DNA of 64,000 nucleotides from DASSUW01 sp963849695 (GTDB lineage Bacteria > Actinomycetota > Thermoleophilia > Solirubrobacterales > Solirubrobacteraceae). The notes beneath the pieces were generated by a model. The model did no database searches, was not told the origin of the DNA, and saw only the letters and a program-made list of their open reading frames with translations. Position 1 is the first letter of the stretch. Each line of letters begins with the position of its first letter. This document shows, piece after piece, positions 32,031 through 40,509 of the stretch. The position numbers and the translations under genes are program-made. The stretch lies in contig CAWKIT010000034.1 in NCBI GenBank assembly GCA_963849695.1, positions 1 to 64,000 on the forward strand. The letters are read 5' to 3'.

Positions 32031-33080
32031 GTGGCCCGCGTGGTCGAGCGAGGCGTCATAGGCGTCGACCTCGGCGGCACCAAGCTCCTGGCCGGCGCGG
32101 TCGACGCCGACCTGGGCGTCCATCACCGTACCAACCGTCTTATCCACGGTCTGGACCAGGACGGCCTCGTGCAGATGGTGTCCGACGCCGTCGAGGAGAT
32201 CCTGACCGCCGTCGGCGGAGGGATCGAGGCGGTCGGCTTCGGCATCCCGTGCACGTTCGACGTGCGCACCGGCATGGCGGTCCAGGCGGCCAACGCGCCG
32301 CTCGCCGACATCCGCTTCCACGAGGTGATGGCCGAGCGGCTGGGGCTGCCGGTGGTGGTCGACAACGACGCCAACTGCACGGTCCTGTGCGAGGCGCGCG
32401 TGGGCGCCGCCGCGGGCTGCAGCGAGGTGGTGCTGCTCACGATCGGCACCGGGATCGGCGGCGGACTGCTCATCGGCGGCGAGGTCTACCGCGGGTGGAT
32501 CGGCGGCGGGGCCGAGATGGGACACATGGTGGTCGACATGGACGGGCCGCCGTGCCAGTCCGACTGCCCGAACCGCGGCTGCCTCGAGACCTTCTGCTCG
32601 GGCACGACGCTCGTGCGTCTGGCCTCGGTGGCGGTGGCGCGGCGACCCGACACCGCGCTGGGCCGCGCCCTGGAGGAGGGGCGCGAGCTGACCGGGCCGC
32701 TGATCACCGAGCTCGCGCAGGAGGGCGATCCGGTGGCGCTCGACGCCGTCACCCTGATCGGCGAGCGGCTCGGGATCGGTCTGGTCTCGTTGGTCAACAT
32801 CTTCAATCCGCAGATGGTGGTCATCGGCGGCGGCGTGAGCGCGGCGGGCGAGCTGCTGCTCGAGCCCGCGCGGGCGATCGTGCGGCAGCGAGCGCTGGCG
32901 CCGGGGCGGGACGTGGTGCGGATCGAGCCGGCCGCGTTCGGGGCCGACGCGGGGATGGTGGGCGCGGCGCTGGCGGCGCGCGAGCGCGGCGGGATCGCGC
33001 GGGCGGGGTTCGGGGAATCAACTGGCGTTGATTCCCTTGCGAGTTCGCTTCGCGAACATCGCGGAGACGTCTCCTCATGA
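32031..33080 (+). CDS. ROK family sugar kinase (glucokinase-like)
   Basis: The 349 aa protein has the ATP loop GVDLGGTKLLAG (about 11-22), the sugar site VDNDANCTVLCEA, TIGTGIGGGLLIGG and the zinc motif GHMVVDMDGPPCQSDCPNRGCLE, all ROK hallmarks; glucokinase is the likeliest activity in Actinobacteria. GTG 32031 is used, and GTG 32040 is an equally good start. The last ~20 codons are odd: they span two perfect hairpins (33013-33036 and 33043-33057) and encode a tail not expected in the family, ending in a four-base overlap with rsmI. Confidence 0.9.
   Translation: MARVVERGVIGVDLGGTKLLAGAVDADLGVHHRTNRLIHGLDQDGLVQMVSDAVEEILTAVGGGIEAVGFGIPCTFDVRTGMAVQAANAPLADIRFHEVMAERLGLPVVVDNDANCTVLCEARVGAAAGCSEVVLLTIGTGIGGGLLIGGEVYRGWIGGGAEMGHMVVDMDGPPCQSDCPNRGCLETFCSGTTLVRLASVAVARRPDTALGRALEEGRELTGPLITELAQEGDPVALDAVTLIGERLGIGLVSLVNIFNPQMVVIGGGVSAAGELLLEPARAIVRQRALAPGRDVVRIEPAAFGADAGMVGAALAARERGGIARAGFGESTGVDSLASSLREHRGDVSS
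33013..33057. repeat. Tandem hairpins inside the 3' end of the ROK kinase gene
   Basis: GGGAATCAAC (33013-33022) pairs perfectly with GTTGATTCCC (33027-33036) around TGGC. GTTCGC (33043-33048) pairs with GCGAAC (33052-33057) around TTC. They lie in coding sequence and are locally AT-richer than the flanks. An inserted short palindromic repeat or an intra-operon structure controlling rsmI are both possible. Confidence 0.5.
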
Positions 33081-33901
33081 GCGGCGGGCGGCTGGTCGTG
33101 TGCCCGACGCCGATCGGGAACCTCGAGGACGTCACGCTGCGGGTGCTCTCGGCGTTGCGCGACGCCGACGTGGTGGCGTGCGAGGACACGCGCCGGACGC
33201 GGGTGCTGCTGGAGCGGTACGGCGTGCAGGCGTCGCTGATCTCGTATCACGAGCACAACGAGGCTTCACGCGCGCCCGAGCTGGTGCAGCGGATGCAAGC
33301 CGGGGCGGTCGTCGCCCTGGTGAGCGACGCGGGGATGCCGCTGGTGTCCGATCCCGGGTACGTGCTGGTGCGGGGCTGCGTGGCCGCGGGCCTCGAGGTC
33401 GAGGTGCTGCCGGGACCGTCGGCGGCGTTGGCGGCGCTGGTGGCGTCGGCGCTGCCGGCCGACGCGTGGCGGTTCGCGGGGTTCCTGCCGCGCAAGCGGG
33501 GCGAGCTCGTACGGGTGCTGGAGTCGCCGGAGACCGTGGTGGCATTCGAGTCGCCGCGCCGCGTGGCGGCTTCTCTGGCCGTGCTCGCGTCGATCGATGG
33601 CGATCGGCCCGTCGCCGTCTGCCGCGAGTTGACCAAGGTGCACGAGGAGGTCGTGCGGGGGACGGCCGGCTCGCTGGCGGCGCGTTACTCGGAGTCACCG
33701 CCGCGGGGCGAGGTGGTCCTCGTGATCGGAGGCGCCGCCCCGCGGTCGGACTTGGATCCGGCCGCGGTCGACGCCGTGCGCCGCTTGGTGGATGGCGGCG
33801 CCCGCACGCGGGTGGCTGCCGGCGTCGTCGCGGACCTGACGGGCGCTCCCGCCAACGCGCTCTACCGAGAGGTCGCGGAGGGCCGAACTTCGGCTGGGTG
33901 A
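33077..33901 (+). CDS. rsmI: 16S rRNA (cytidine1402-2'-O)-methyltransferase
   Basis: Methylates C1402 in the ribosomal P site with S-adenosylmethionine. The 274 aa protein shows the RsmI pattern: VVCPTPIGNLEDVTLRVLSAL at residues 7-27, ACEDTRRTRVLL, ISYHEHNE, ALVSDAGMPLVSDPGY, the LPGPSAALAALVASALP loop and the FLPRKRGE segment, with the C-terminal AVCRELTKVHEEVVRGT. The stop TGA lies inside the left arm of the 33885 repeat (GCTGGGTGAGG), so the final residues are encoded by the element. Confidence 0.95.
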   Translation: MSGGRLVVCPTPIGNLEDVTLRVLSALRDADVVACEDTRRTRVLLERYGVQASLISYHEHNEASRAPELVQRMQAGAVVALVSDAGMPLVSDPGYVLVRGCVAAGLEVEVLPGPSAALAALVASALPADAWRFAGFLPRKRGELVRVLESPETVVAFESPRRVAASLAVLASIDGDRPVAVCRELTKVHEEVVRGTAGSLAARYSESPPRGEVVLVIGGAAPRSDLDPAAVDAVRRLVDGGARTRVAAGVVADLTGAPANALYREVAEGRTSAG

Positions 33902-34059
33902 GGCGGTTGCGCGGCCGGAGGCGCCGCCGGCCCGCCCGCACTGGTCGCGCCTCACCCTCGCGCCATGAGCCGTCCGTGGCGCCTTGACCCCCACATAGCG
34001 GGGCAAAGGCGCCACGCCCCGCTCCGCGGCCCCCCTCTGCTTCCTTACCTGCGCAGTTC
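33885..34059. repeat. Dispersed palindromic intergenic element, copy 3
   Basis: Left arm 33885-33903 (GAACTTCGGCTGGGTGAGG) and right arm 34043-34059 (reverse complement GAACTGCGCAGGTAAGG) are imperfect inverted copies that match the arms of the elements at 2954 and 17951. Inside is a perfect 10-base stem, GTGGCGCCTT (33976-33985) with AAGGCGCCAC (34006-34015), continued inward by a C-run pairing with GGGG. GGCCGG/CCGGCC forms a further stem near 33913-33931. The element starts within the last rsmI codons. Confidence 0.7.
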
Positions 34060-34182
34060 AAGGCGCTCGCCGGCCGCGCCCTGCACGGCACGCACGCGGT
34101 CTGCGACAAAACCGTGCCGATTGTGCGCCGATTCGGTGCCATCTGGCCGGCCCCGGTCACGGCGCACCTATCGTCGCCACCG

Positions 34183-34945
34183 ATGCGCCTGTTCGCCGCC
34201 ACCGTCCTCGTGAGCCTCACGTTCGCCGACCTCGCGGTGGCGGGGTGGCACTCGCCCGGTGCCCGGCAGCGTCACGCGGCCGTTCGACCTCGGGAGCGAC
34301 CCGTTCGAAGCCGGCCGCCACCGCGGGGTCGACCTCGGCGCGCGGCCGACCACGACGGTCCGGGCCGCATGCGCCGGCCCGGTCGCGTTCGCCGGCACGG
34401 CCGGGTCGAGCGGCCGGGTGGTCACCGTGCTGTGCGGTCCCTGGCGGGTGACCCACATGCCGCTCGCCTCGATCGCGGTCCGCCGGGGAGCCACGGTCCG
34501 TGAGGGAGCGCCGCTCGGCACCCTTGCACGCTCGCACGAGCACGCCGGCCTGCACCTCGGCGTCCGTCGCGACGGTACGAGGTTCGGATACGCCGACCCA
34601 CTCCGCTTCCTGGCCCCCGGTCACCCCACCGCCCCGCCACTCGGCCCTGCGCCCCGGCCGACCCGGCCACCGCGCCCTACACCGCCCCGCCCACCGGCGC
34701 CCCGCCCACCCGCGCCCCACGCGGCCCCGGCACCGCGCCCCGTCGCCGCACCGCCCCGCGCATATGTTCCCCCGCGCCCTGTCGCCGCGCCACCCGCCGC
34801 CGCGGGTTCGAACCGCGGGCCCGGTCCGCCGTTCGCCCCATGGCCGGCGTGGCTGGGCCTGGCCCTCGTGCTCGCCGGCGCCGGCATCCGCGTGCGCGCG
34901 CGTTCGCGGAGGGCTCCCGAACCGGTGGCGGCGGCCGTTCGATAG
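34183..34945 (+). CDS. Secreted M23 family peptidase, frameshifted
   Basis: Two pieces make one protein. ATG 34183 encodes a signal peptide (MRLFAATVLVSLTFADLAVA) ending in WHSP near 34257. The mature domain continues one frame over from about 34259: GSVTRPFDLGSDPFEAGRHRGVDL with the zinc H-x3-D, and HAGLHLGVR with the H-x-H. After it come a long Pro/Ala/Arg linker and one hydrophobic segment near the C-terminus. Removing one C from the CCC at 34256-34258 rejoins them. A base-call error is likely, but a real frameshift that disables secretion is possible. Members cut peptidoglycan peptides. Confidence 0.72.
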
Positions 34946-34994
34946 CCCGCGAAGGCCGGGAAGCTCGCGGCGGATGGCTAGCCTCTGACGCCCG

Positions 34995-36512
34995 ATGGCC
35001 TTCTACGTCACCACGCCGATCTACTACGTGAACGCGGCGCCGCACCTCGGCCACGCGTACACGACGATCGCCGCCGACGTGCTGGCCCGTCACATGCGCC
35101 AGCGCGGCGAGGAGGTCTTCTTCCTCACCGGCACCGACGAGCACGGCGAGCCGGTCGCGCTCGCCGCCGAACGAGAGGGCATCACGCCGAAGGAGCTCGG
35201 CGATCGCAACGTCGAGCACTTCATGGCCCTGCTGCCGAGGCTCGAGGCCACCAACGACTTCTTCATCCGCACGTCCGACCCCCGGCACGAGCAGCGTGTG
35301 CAGGAGATCCTCCAGCGCGTCCACGACAACGGCCATGTCTACAAGGGCACCTACGAGGGCTGGTACTGCCCCCGCTGCGCGGACTTCAAGTCCGACCAGG
35401 AGGCGGGCGAGGACCACACGTGCCCGATCCACATGATCCCGCTCGACCGCGAGCGCGAGGACAACTGGTTCTTCCGCCTCTCCAGCTTCCAGGAGCAGCT
35501 CGAGAAGCTCACGGCGGACGACTCCGATTTCGTCCTGCCGCGGCAGTTTCGCAACGAGGCGCGCGCGTTCGTCGCCCAGGGGCTCAAGGACGTCTCGCTC
35601 ACGCGCGCGCGCCTGAAGTGGGGGATCACGGTCCCCTGGGATCCCGACCAGGTCTTCTACGTCTGGTTCGACGCGCTGCTCAACTACGTCACCGCGCTCG
35701 GCTTCGCCCGCGACGGGAACGACCTGACCGACCGCTTCTGGCCGGCGACCTTCCACCTCGTCGGCAAGGACATCCTCAAGTTCCACACGATCTACTGGCC
35801 GGCGCTGCTGCTCGCCGCCGGTCTGCCCGTGCCGAAGCACGTGTTCGTCCACGGCTTCCTCCTGATGCGCGACGCGTCCGGGGCCGAGCACAAGATGTCC
35901 AAGTCGCTCGGCAACGTGCTCGACCCGTTCGAGGTGATGGAGACCTTCGGCACCGACGCGCTGCGCTACTACCTCTTCCGCGAGGTCTCGTTCGGGCAGG
36001 ACGGCGGCGTCTCCACGATCACCTTCGGCGAGCGCTACGAGAGCGAGCTGGCGAACGAGCTCGGAAACCTCGCGAGCCGCACGCTGGCGATGATCGCCCG
36101 CTACCGCGACGGCGTCGTGCCCGAGACCGACGTCGACCCGGCGCTGACCCCGGACTTCGACGGCCTCGCCGGCGAGGTCGGCGGTCTCCTCGACCGCGCC
36201 GAGATCACGCAGGCGCTCGACCGCATCTGGCAGCGGGTCCGGAGACTCAACCGCTACGTCGAGGAGCGCGCGCCGTGGCAGCTCGCCAAGGACGAGGCAC
36301 GCGCCGGCGAGCTCGACACGACCCTGCGCTCGCTCGCCGAAGGCCTCAGGGTGCTGACCGTGTTGCTGGCGCCGTACATCCCCGCCAGCGCGGACAAGCT
36401 GCTCGCCGCGCTCGGCGAGGAGGACGCCACGCTCGCCGTCGCGCACTACGGCGCCCGCCCCGGCGGCGCCCGCGTCGAGAAGCTGCCGCCTCTGTTCCCG
36501 AAGCCCGGATGA
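34995..36512 (+). CDS. metG: Methionine-tRNA ligase
   Basis: Class I synthetase, 505 aa. YYVNAAPHLGHAYT near residues 10-23 is the HIGH region, WYCPRCADFKSDQEAGEDHTC the zinc knuckle, and HKMSKSLGNVLDP the KMSKS loop; the anticodon-binding helical domain includes RVRRLNRYVEERAPWQLAKD. The length implies no C-terminal EMAP tRNA-binding extension. It heads a rightward set metG-tatD-rsmA-ispE. No T-box or S-box is visible in the short upstream gap. Confidence 0.96.
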   Translation: MAFYVTTPIYYVNAAPHLGHAYTTIAADVLARHMRQRGEEVFFLTGTDEHGEPVALAAEREGITPKELGDRNVEHFMALLPRLEATNDFFIRTSDPRHEQRVQEILQRVHDNGHVYKGTYEGWYCPRCADFKSDQEAGEDHTCPIHMIPLDREREDNWFFRLSSFQEQLEKLTADDSDFVLPRQFRNEARAFVAQGLKDVSLTRARLKWGITVPWDPDQVFYVWFDALLNYVTALGFARDGNDLTDRFWPATFHLVGKDILKFHTIYWPALLLAAGLPVPKHVFVHGFLLMRDASGAEHKMSKSLGNVLDPFEVMETFGTDALRYYLFREVSFGQDGGVSTITFGERYESELANELGNLASRTLAMIARYRDGVVPETDVDPALTPDFDGLAGEVGGLLDRAEITQALDRIWQRVRRLNRYVEERAPWQLAKDEARAGELDTTLRSLAEGLRVLTVLLAPYIPASADKLLAALGEEDATLAVAHYGARPGGARVEKLPPLFPKPG

Positions 36513-36563
36513 ACCCGTCCGACGAACGGACTCATCGGTGATCGACCCCGCGGGGCGCGCGCC

Positions 36564-37313
36564 GTGATCGACTCGCACACCCACCTCGACCGCGGGCCGG
36601 CGCCCGAGGCCGAGCTCGTGGCGGCCGCGCGCGAGGCCGGGGTCAGCCGAATCCTCACGATCGGCATCGACGAGCAGTCGCGCCGCGCCGCGCTGGCGGC
36701 AGCCGAGCAGTACGAGGAGGTCTACGCCGCGATCGGCCACCACCCCAACAACGCGACCGGCTACGACGACGCGATCACCGCCGAGCTGCGCGAGCTGGGC
36801 GCCCACCCGCGCTGTCTGGCGATCGGCGAGACCGGGCTCGACGACTACCGCGACTACGCGCCCCGCGCCGACCAGGAGCGCGCCTTCCACGCCCACATCG
36901 AGGTCGCGCACAAGCTCCGCAAGCCGCTGGTGATCCACACCCGCGCAGCGGAGGACGACACGATCGCCACGCTGGCGGCCCACGCCGGCGGGCTCGAGGT
37001 GATCCTGCACTGCTTCTCGATGTCCGCCCGGCTCGACGAGTGCCTCGATCACGGCTGGTGGATCTCGTTCGCCGGCAACGTCACCTACCCCAAGGCGCAG
37101 GACCTGGCGGAGGCCGCGGAGAAGACGCCACTCGACCGCCTGCTAGTCGAGACCGACGCGCCGTATCTCACGCCCGAGCCAATGCGCAAGCACCGCAACC
37201 AGCCGGCCTACGTCGTGCACACCGCCCGCTTCGTCGCCGAGCGCCGCGGCATCCCCTACGAGGAGCTCGAGGCGGCCGTCGAGGCGAACGCGGCCCGGCT
37301 GCTGGGCTGGTGA
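36564..37313 (+). CDS. tatD: TatD family deoxyribonuclease
   Basis: Metal-dependent hydrolase of 249 aa with DSHTHLD at residues 3-9, the IGETGLDDYRDY glutamate motif, VIHTRAA, ILHCFSM and the closing LVETDAPYLTPEP, the full TatD ligand set. Members remove DNA ends or help quality control. GTG start at 36564. The stop overlaps the rsmA start by four bases (GTGA); tatD next to rsmA is a common arrangement. Confidence 0.94.
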   Translation: MIDSHTHLDRGPAPEAELVAAAREAGVSRILTIGIDEQSRRAALAAAEQYEEVYAAIGHHPNNATGYDDAITAELRELGAHPRCLAIGETGLDDYRDYAPRADQERAFHAHIEVAHKLRKPLVIHTRAAEDDTIATLAAHAGGLEVILHCFSMSARLDECLDHGWWISFAGNVTYPKAQDLAEAAEKTPLDRLLVETDAPYLTPEPMRKHRNQPAYVVHTARFVAERRGIPYEELEAAVEANAARLLGW

Positions 37314-38125
37314 CCGGGCTCCCGGCGCAGCCGAGCCTGCGCCGCATGCGGCAGTTCGGCGTCCGCCCGAGCCGCGAGCTCGGCCAGAACTTCCTGATCG
37401 ACTCGAACCTCCTCGACGTGATCGCGCGCGCCGCCGCCCTGAGCCAGGACGACGTCGTGCTCGAGGTCGGCGGCGGCCTCGGCGTGCTGTCCGAGTACCT
37501 CGCGGAGCGGACCGCGCACGTGCACGTGGTGGAGGTCGACCGCCGGCTCGAGCCGCCGCTGCGCGACGCGCTCGACCCGCACCCCAACGCCACGCTCCAC
37601 CTCGCCGACGCCGTCAAGCTCGACCTCGCGTCGCTCGAGCCGCCGCCGAGCAAGGTCGTCGCGAACCTGCCGTACGGCGTCGCCGCGAGCGTGATCCTGC
37701 GCACGATCGAGCAGCTCCCCGGCGCGACGACGTGGGTCGCGATGGTGCAGAAGGAGGTCGGCGAGCGGCTCGCCGCGCGCGCCGGCACGCCGGCGTACGG
37801 GGTGCCGTCGGTGCTGGCCCAGCTGGCCTGCGAGGTGAAGGTCGTGCGGCCGGTCTCGCGCACGGTCTTCCACCCGGTCCCGAACGTCGACTCGGTGCTC
37901 GTCGGCCTCACTCGCCGTGCCCCCGCGCCCGAGCCGGGCCTGCGGGCGCTCGTCCGGCAGGGCTTCGCCCATCGCCGCAAGGCGCTCGCCCGCTCGCTCG
38001 CGCTGGCGGGTGCCGACCGCGACCGCGTCCGGGCCGCACTCGAGGCGATCGGCCATCGTCCCGACGCCCGCGCCGAGACCCTCTCGCCCGACGACTGGCG
38101 GCGGCTGCACGAGGCCCTCCGATGA
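37310..38125 (+). CDS. rsmA: 16S rRNA (adenine1518-N6/1519-N6)-dimethyltransferase
   Basis: Dimethylates two adenines of 16S rRNA helix 45 (KsgA). The 271 aa product carries RPSRELGQNFLIDSNLL near residues 19-35, the SAM site VLEVGGGLGVLSEYL, the acidic VEVDRRLEPPL, and the catalytic NLPYGVAASVI, then FHPVPNVDSVLVGL. GTG 37310 overlaps the tatD stop, and its own stop overlaps ispE, so all three are tightly coupled. Confidence 0.96.
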   Translation: MTGLPAQPSLRRMRQFGVRPSRELGQNFLIDSNLLDVIARAAALSQDDVVLEVGGGLGVLSEYLAERTAHVHVVEVDRRLEPPLRDALDPHPNATLHLADAVKLDLASLEPPPSKVVANLPYGVAASVILRTIEQLPGATTWVAMVQKEVGERLAARAGTPAYGVPSVLAQLACEVKVVRPVSRTVFHPVPNVDSVLVGLTRRAPAPEPGLRALVRQGFAHRRKALARSLALAGADRDRVRAALEAIGHRPDARAETLSPDDWRRLHEALR

Positions 38126-38949
38126 AGCTCACGGCGCTCGCGCCCGGCAAGGTCAACCTGTCGCTGCTGGTCGGGGCGCCCCGTGCGGACGGGCTGCACC
38201 CGCTCGTGTCGGTCGTTCAGGCCGTGTCGCTGGCCGACGAGCTGACCCTCGAGCCCGCGACCGGCGACACCGACGAGGTGGTCTGCCCCGGCGTCGAGGG
38301 CCCGAACCTCGCCGCCCGGGCGCTCGAGCTCTTCCGCGAGGCGACCGGGTGGGATGGCCCGCCGCAGCGCATCCGCATCGACAAGCGCGTCCCGGTCGCG
38401 GCCGGCATGGGCGGCGGCTCGGCCGACGCCGCCGCCGCCCTGCGGCTCGCCGCCCACGCCGCCGGCGGAGCGCCCGCCGGGCTGCTGCACGAGCTCGCGG
38501 TGCAGCTCGGCGCCGACGTCCCGAGCCAACTGGAACCCGGCCGGGTGCTGATGACCGGCGCCGGCGAGCGGGTCGACCGCCTCCCGGACCCCGAGCCGTT
38601 CGGCCTCCTCATCGTCCCCCTGCCGCACGCGCTCTCGACCCCCGACGTCTACGCCGCCTTCGACCGCCTCTCGACACCCCGCACGCCGGACGAGCTGGAC
38701 CAAGCGCGGGCCGCGGCGCTCGCCGGCGAGCCGCCGCCGGCCGTCAACGACCTCCAGGCCGCCGCCCGCGAGCTGTGCCCGGCGATCGACGACGCGCTGT
38801 TCGGAGGCGCGATGGTCTCCGGCTCCGGCCCGACCGTCTTCGCGACCTACCCCACGATCCCGGCGGCGCGTGCGGCGGCACAGAGGATCCCCGGCGCGAT
38901 CGTCGCCCGCCCGGCGCCCCCCGGCTACGGGGAGGTGGCGGCCGCGTGA
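38122..38949 (+). CDS. ispE: 4-diphosphocytidyl-2-C-methyl-D-erythritol kinase
   Basis: GHMP kinase of the non-mevalonate isoprenoid pathway, 275 aa. ALAPGKVNLSLLVG opens the protein, VPVAAGMGGGSADAAAALRL is the ATP-binding glycine loop, and the C-terminal GGAMVSGSGPTVFATY block is the third GHMP motif. The rsmA-ispE pairing is widespread. Its stop overlaps the GTG of the next gene. Confidence 0.95.
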   Translation: MKLTALAPGKVNLSLLVGAPRADGLHPLVSVVQAVSLADELTLEPATGDTDEVVCPGVEGPNLAARALELFREATGWDGPPQRIRIDKRVPVAAGMGGGSADAAAALRLAAHAAGGAPAGLLHELAVQLGADVPSQLEPGRVLMTGAGERVDRLPDPEPFGLLIVPLPHALSTPDVYAAFDRLSTPRTPDELDQARAAALAGEPPPAVNDLQAAARELCPAIDDALFGGAMVSGSGPTVFATYPTIPAARAAAQRIPGAIVARPAPPGYGEVAAA

Positions 38950-39108
38950 AGTGGAGCTGGCTGCTGGGCGCCGCCGCCCTCATGGCGTTCCTGATCGTCC
39001 GCCGCCGCAGCCTCGGCCGCCTCACGCAGGCGGCGGGCTGGATCGTGGCGGCCGCGGCCGGGCTGGTCGGCTTCGGCGTCATCCAGCTTCCGCAACCTCG
39101 AGGAGCTG
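38946..39108 (+). pseudogene. N-terminal segment of the DedA/PAP2 gene, shifted frame
   Basis: From GTG 38946 (overlapping the ispE stop) the frame encodes a basic, hydrophobic start with two membrane segments (WSWLLGAAALMAFLIV and GWIVAAAAGLVGFGVIQLP) up to about 39092. One frame over, NLEELM leads into the DedA protein. Dropping one base in CTTCCGCAAC would join them as ...VIQLPNLEELMLDVG, the expected continuous start of thermoleophilian DedA/PAP2 proteins (from memory of the family). A single-base error is the simplest cause. Confidence 0.6.
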
Positions 39109-40509
39109 ATGCTCGACGTCGGCCGGGCGCTCGGGCCGTGGACCTACCTGGTGGTCGGCGTGCTGGCGTTCCTCGAGACCGGCGCCTTCATCGGCCTCGT
39201 CGCGCCCGGCGAGACGACCGTCATCGTCGGCGGCGTCATCGCCGGCCAGGGCGAGATCTCGTTGTCGGTGCTGATCGCCATCACCTGGACCTGCGCGGTC
39301 GCGGGCGATCTCGCCTCCTACACCGCCGGGCGCAAGCTCGGCCGCGCCTGGCTCCTGCGCCACGGCGAGCGGGTGAAGATCACCGAGGAGCGCCTGGAGC
39401 AGGTCGAGCGGTTCTTCGAGAAGCGCGGCGGCGTGACGATCCTGGTCGGCCGCTTCATCGGCTTCGTGCGCGCGCTGGCGCCGTTCATCGCCGGCACCAG
39501 CCGGATGCCGCTGCGCCGCTTCCTGCCCTACGACGTGCTCGGCGCGGGCGCCTGGGCGGCGACCTTCGCCACGCTCGGCTACGTCTTCTGGCACTCGTTC
39601 GACCAGCTCACGACCTACGTGTCGCGCGGGCTGTTCGCGTTCGCGACCGTGGTCGTGGCCATCGCGGCGATCGCCGGTCTCGTCCAGCTGCGCCGTGACC
39701 CGGCCAAGCGCGAGCGCGTGCGCGCCTGGCTGGAGGAGCGCGAGGACCGCCGGGGCTGGCGGCCGATCCTGCGGCTGGCCGGCCCCGTCTGGCGCGTGGT
39801 CGGCCGGCCGGCGGCGTCCGGCGCCGACGTCGCCACCCGCTTCGGAGCCGGCCGGCTCACCCCGGGGGGCCTCGGCCTCGAGCTCACCACGCTGCTGGCG
39901 CTGGGCGCCGTCGGCACGTACGCGTTCTTCTTCGTCGGCGAGATCGCCTCGCAGCCGGGGCTGCCGCAGATCGACGAGATGGCGTCCGACCTCGCGCTCG
40001 AGCTCGCCGTCGACCCGCTGATAGACCTGGCCAAGGTGGTGACCGAGATCGGGTCGTTCCCGGTGGTGGCCGCCGCCGCACTCGCCACCGCGACCTGGGC
40101 AGCCACCCGGCGCCGGTGGATCGACGCCGGCGCTCTCGTGGCAGGGACGACGCTCTCCTGGGTGCTCGTGCACGTCGCCAAGGCGGCCTACGACCGCGAC
40201 CGCCCGCCGGGCGGGCTCGTGGACGTCGCGAACGCCGCCTATCCGTCCGGCCACGCCGCATATGCGGTGGCGCTGGTCGCGTGCGCGACGGTGCTCGTCC
40301 GCGCCGGCTCGGGCTGGGCCGTGCGGTTCGCGGCGGTCACGGTCGCAGTCGTGCTGGTCGCCGTGGTCGGCGTCACACGCGTCTACCTGCGCGTGCACTA
40401 CCTGACCGACGTGCTGGGCGGGGTCGCGCTGGGCGTCGCGATCTGGTCGATCATCGGCACGCTCGCCCTTGTCGCCGGGTACGTGCGCCACAATGACCGG
40501 GTCGCATGA
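39109..40509 (+). CDS. DedA family protein fused to a PAP2 phosphatase
   Basis: A membrane protein of 466 aa in this frame. The DedA half has LETGAFIGLVAPGETTVIVGG, the G-R-x-x-G motif GRKLGRAWLLRHGERVKI and FFEKRGGVTILVGRFIGFVRALAPFIAG. The PAP2 half has K-x6-R-P as KAAYDRDRPPGG, PSGHAAYAVAL and the final RVYLRVHYLTDVLGG, so all three phosphatase motifs are present. The fusion suggests lipid flipping coupled to dephosphorylation, for example recycling undecaprenyl pyrophosphate (inference). The true start is probably 38946, in another frame. Confidence 0.88.
   Translation: MLDVGRALGPWTYLVVGVLAFLETGAFIGLVAPGETTVIVGGVIAGQGEISLSVLIAITWTCAVAGDLASYTAGRKLGRAWLLRHGERVKITEERLEQVERFFEKRGGVTILVGRFIGFVRALAPFIAGTSRMPLRRFLPYDVLGAGAWAATFATLGYVFWHSFDQLTTYVSRGLFAFATVVVAIAAIAGLVQLRRDPAKRERVRAWLEEREDRRGWRPILRLAGPVWRVVGRPAASGADVATRFGAGRLTPGGLGLELTTLLALGAVGTYAFFFVGEIASQPGLPQIDEMASDLALELAVDPLIDLAKVVTEIGSFPVVAAAALATATWAATRRRWIDAGALVAGTTLSWVLVHVAKAAYDRDRPPGGLVDVANAAYPSGHAAYAVALVACATVLVRAGSGWAVRFAAVTVAVVLVAVVGVTRVYLRVHYLTDVLGGVALGVAIWSIIGTLALVAGYVRHNDRVA

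Noticed and set aside
34677..37052. Minus-strand open frame of nearly 800 codons over metG and tatD
   Set aside because: Repetitive Val/Glu/Arg shadow composition, and both opposite genes have full catalytic motifs.
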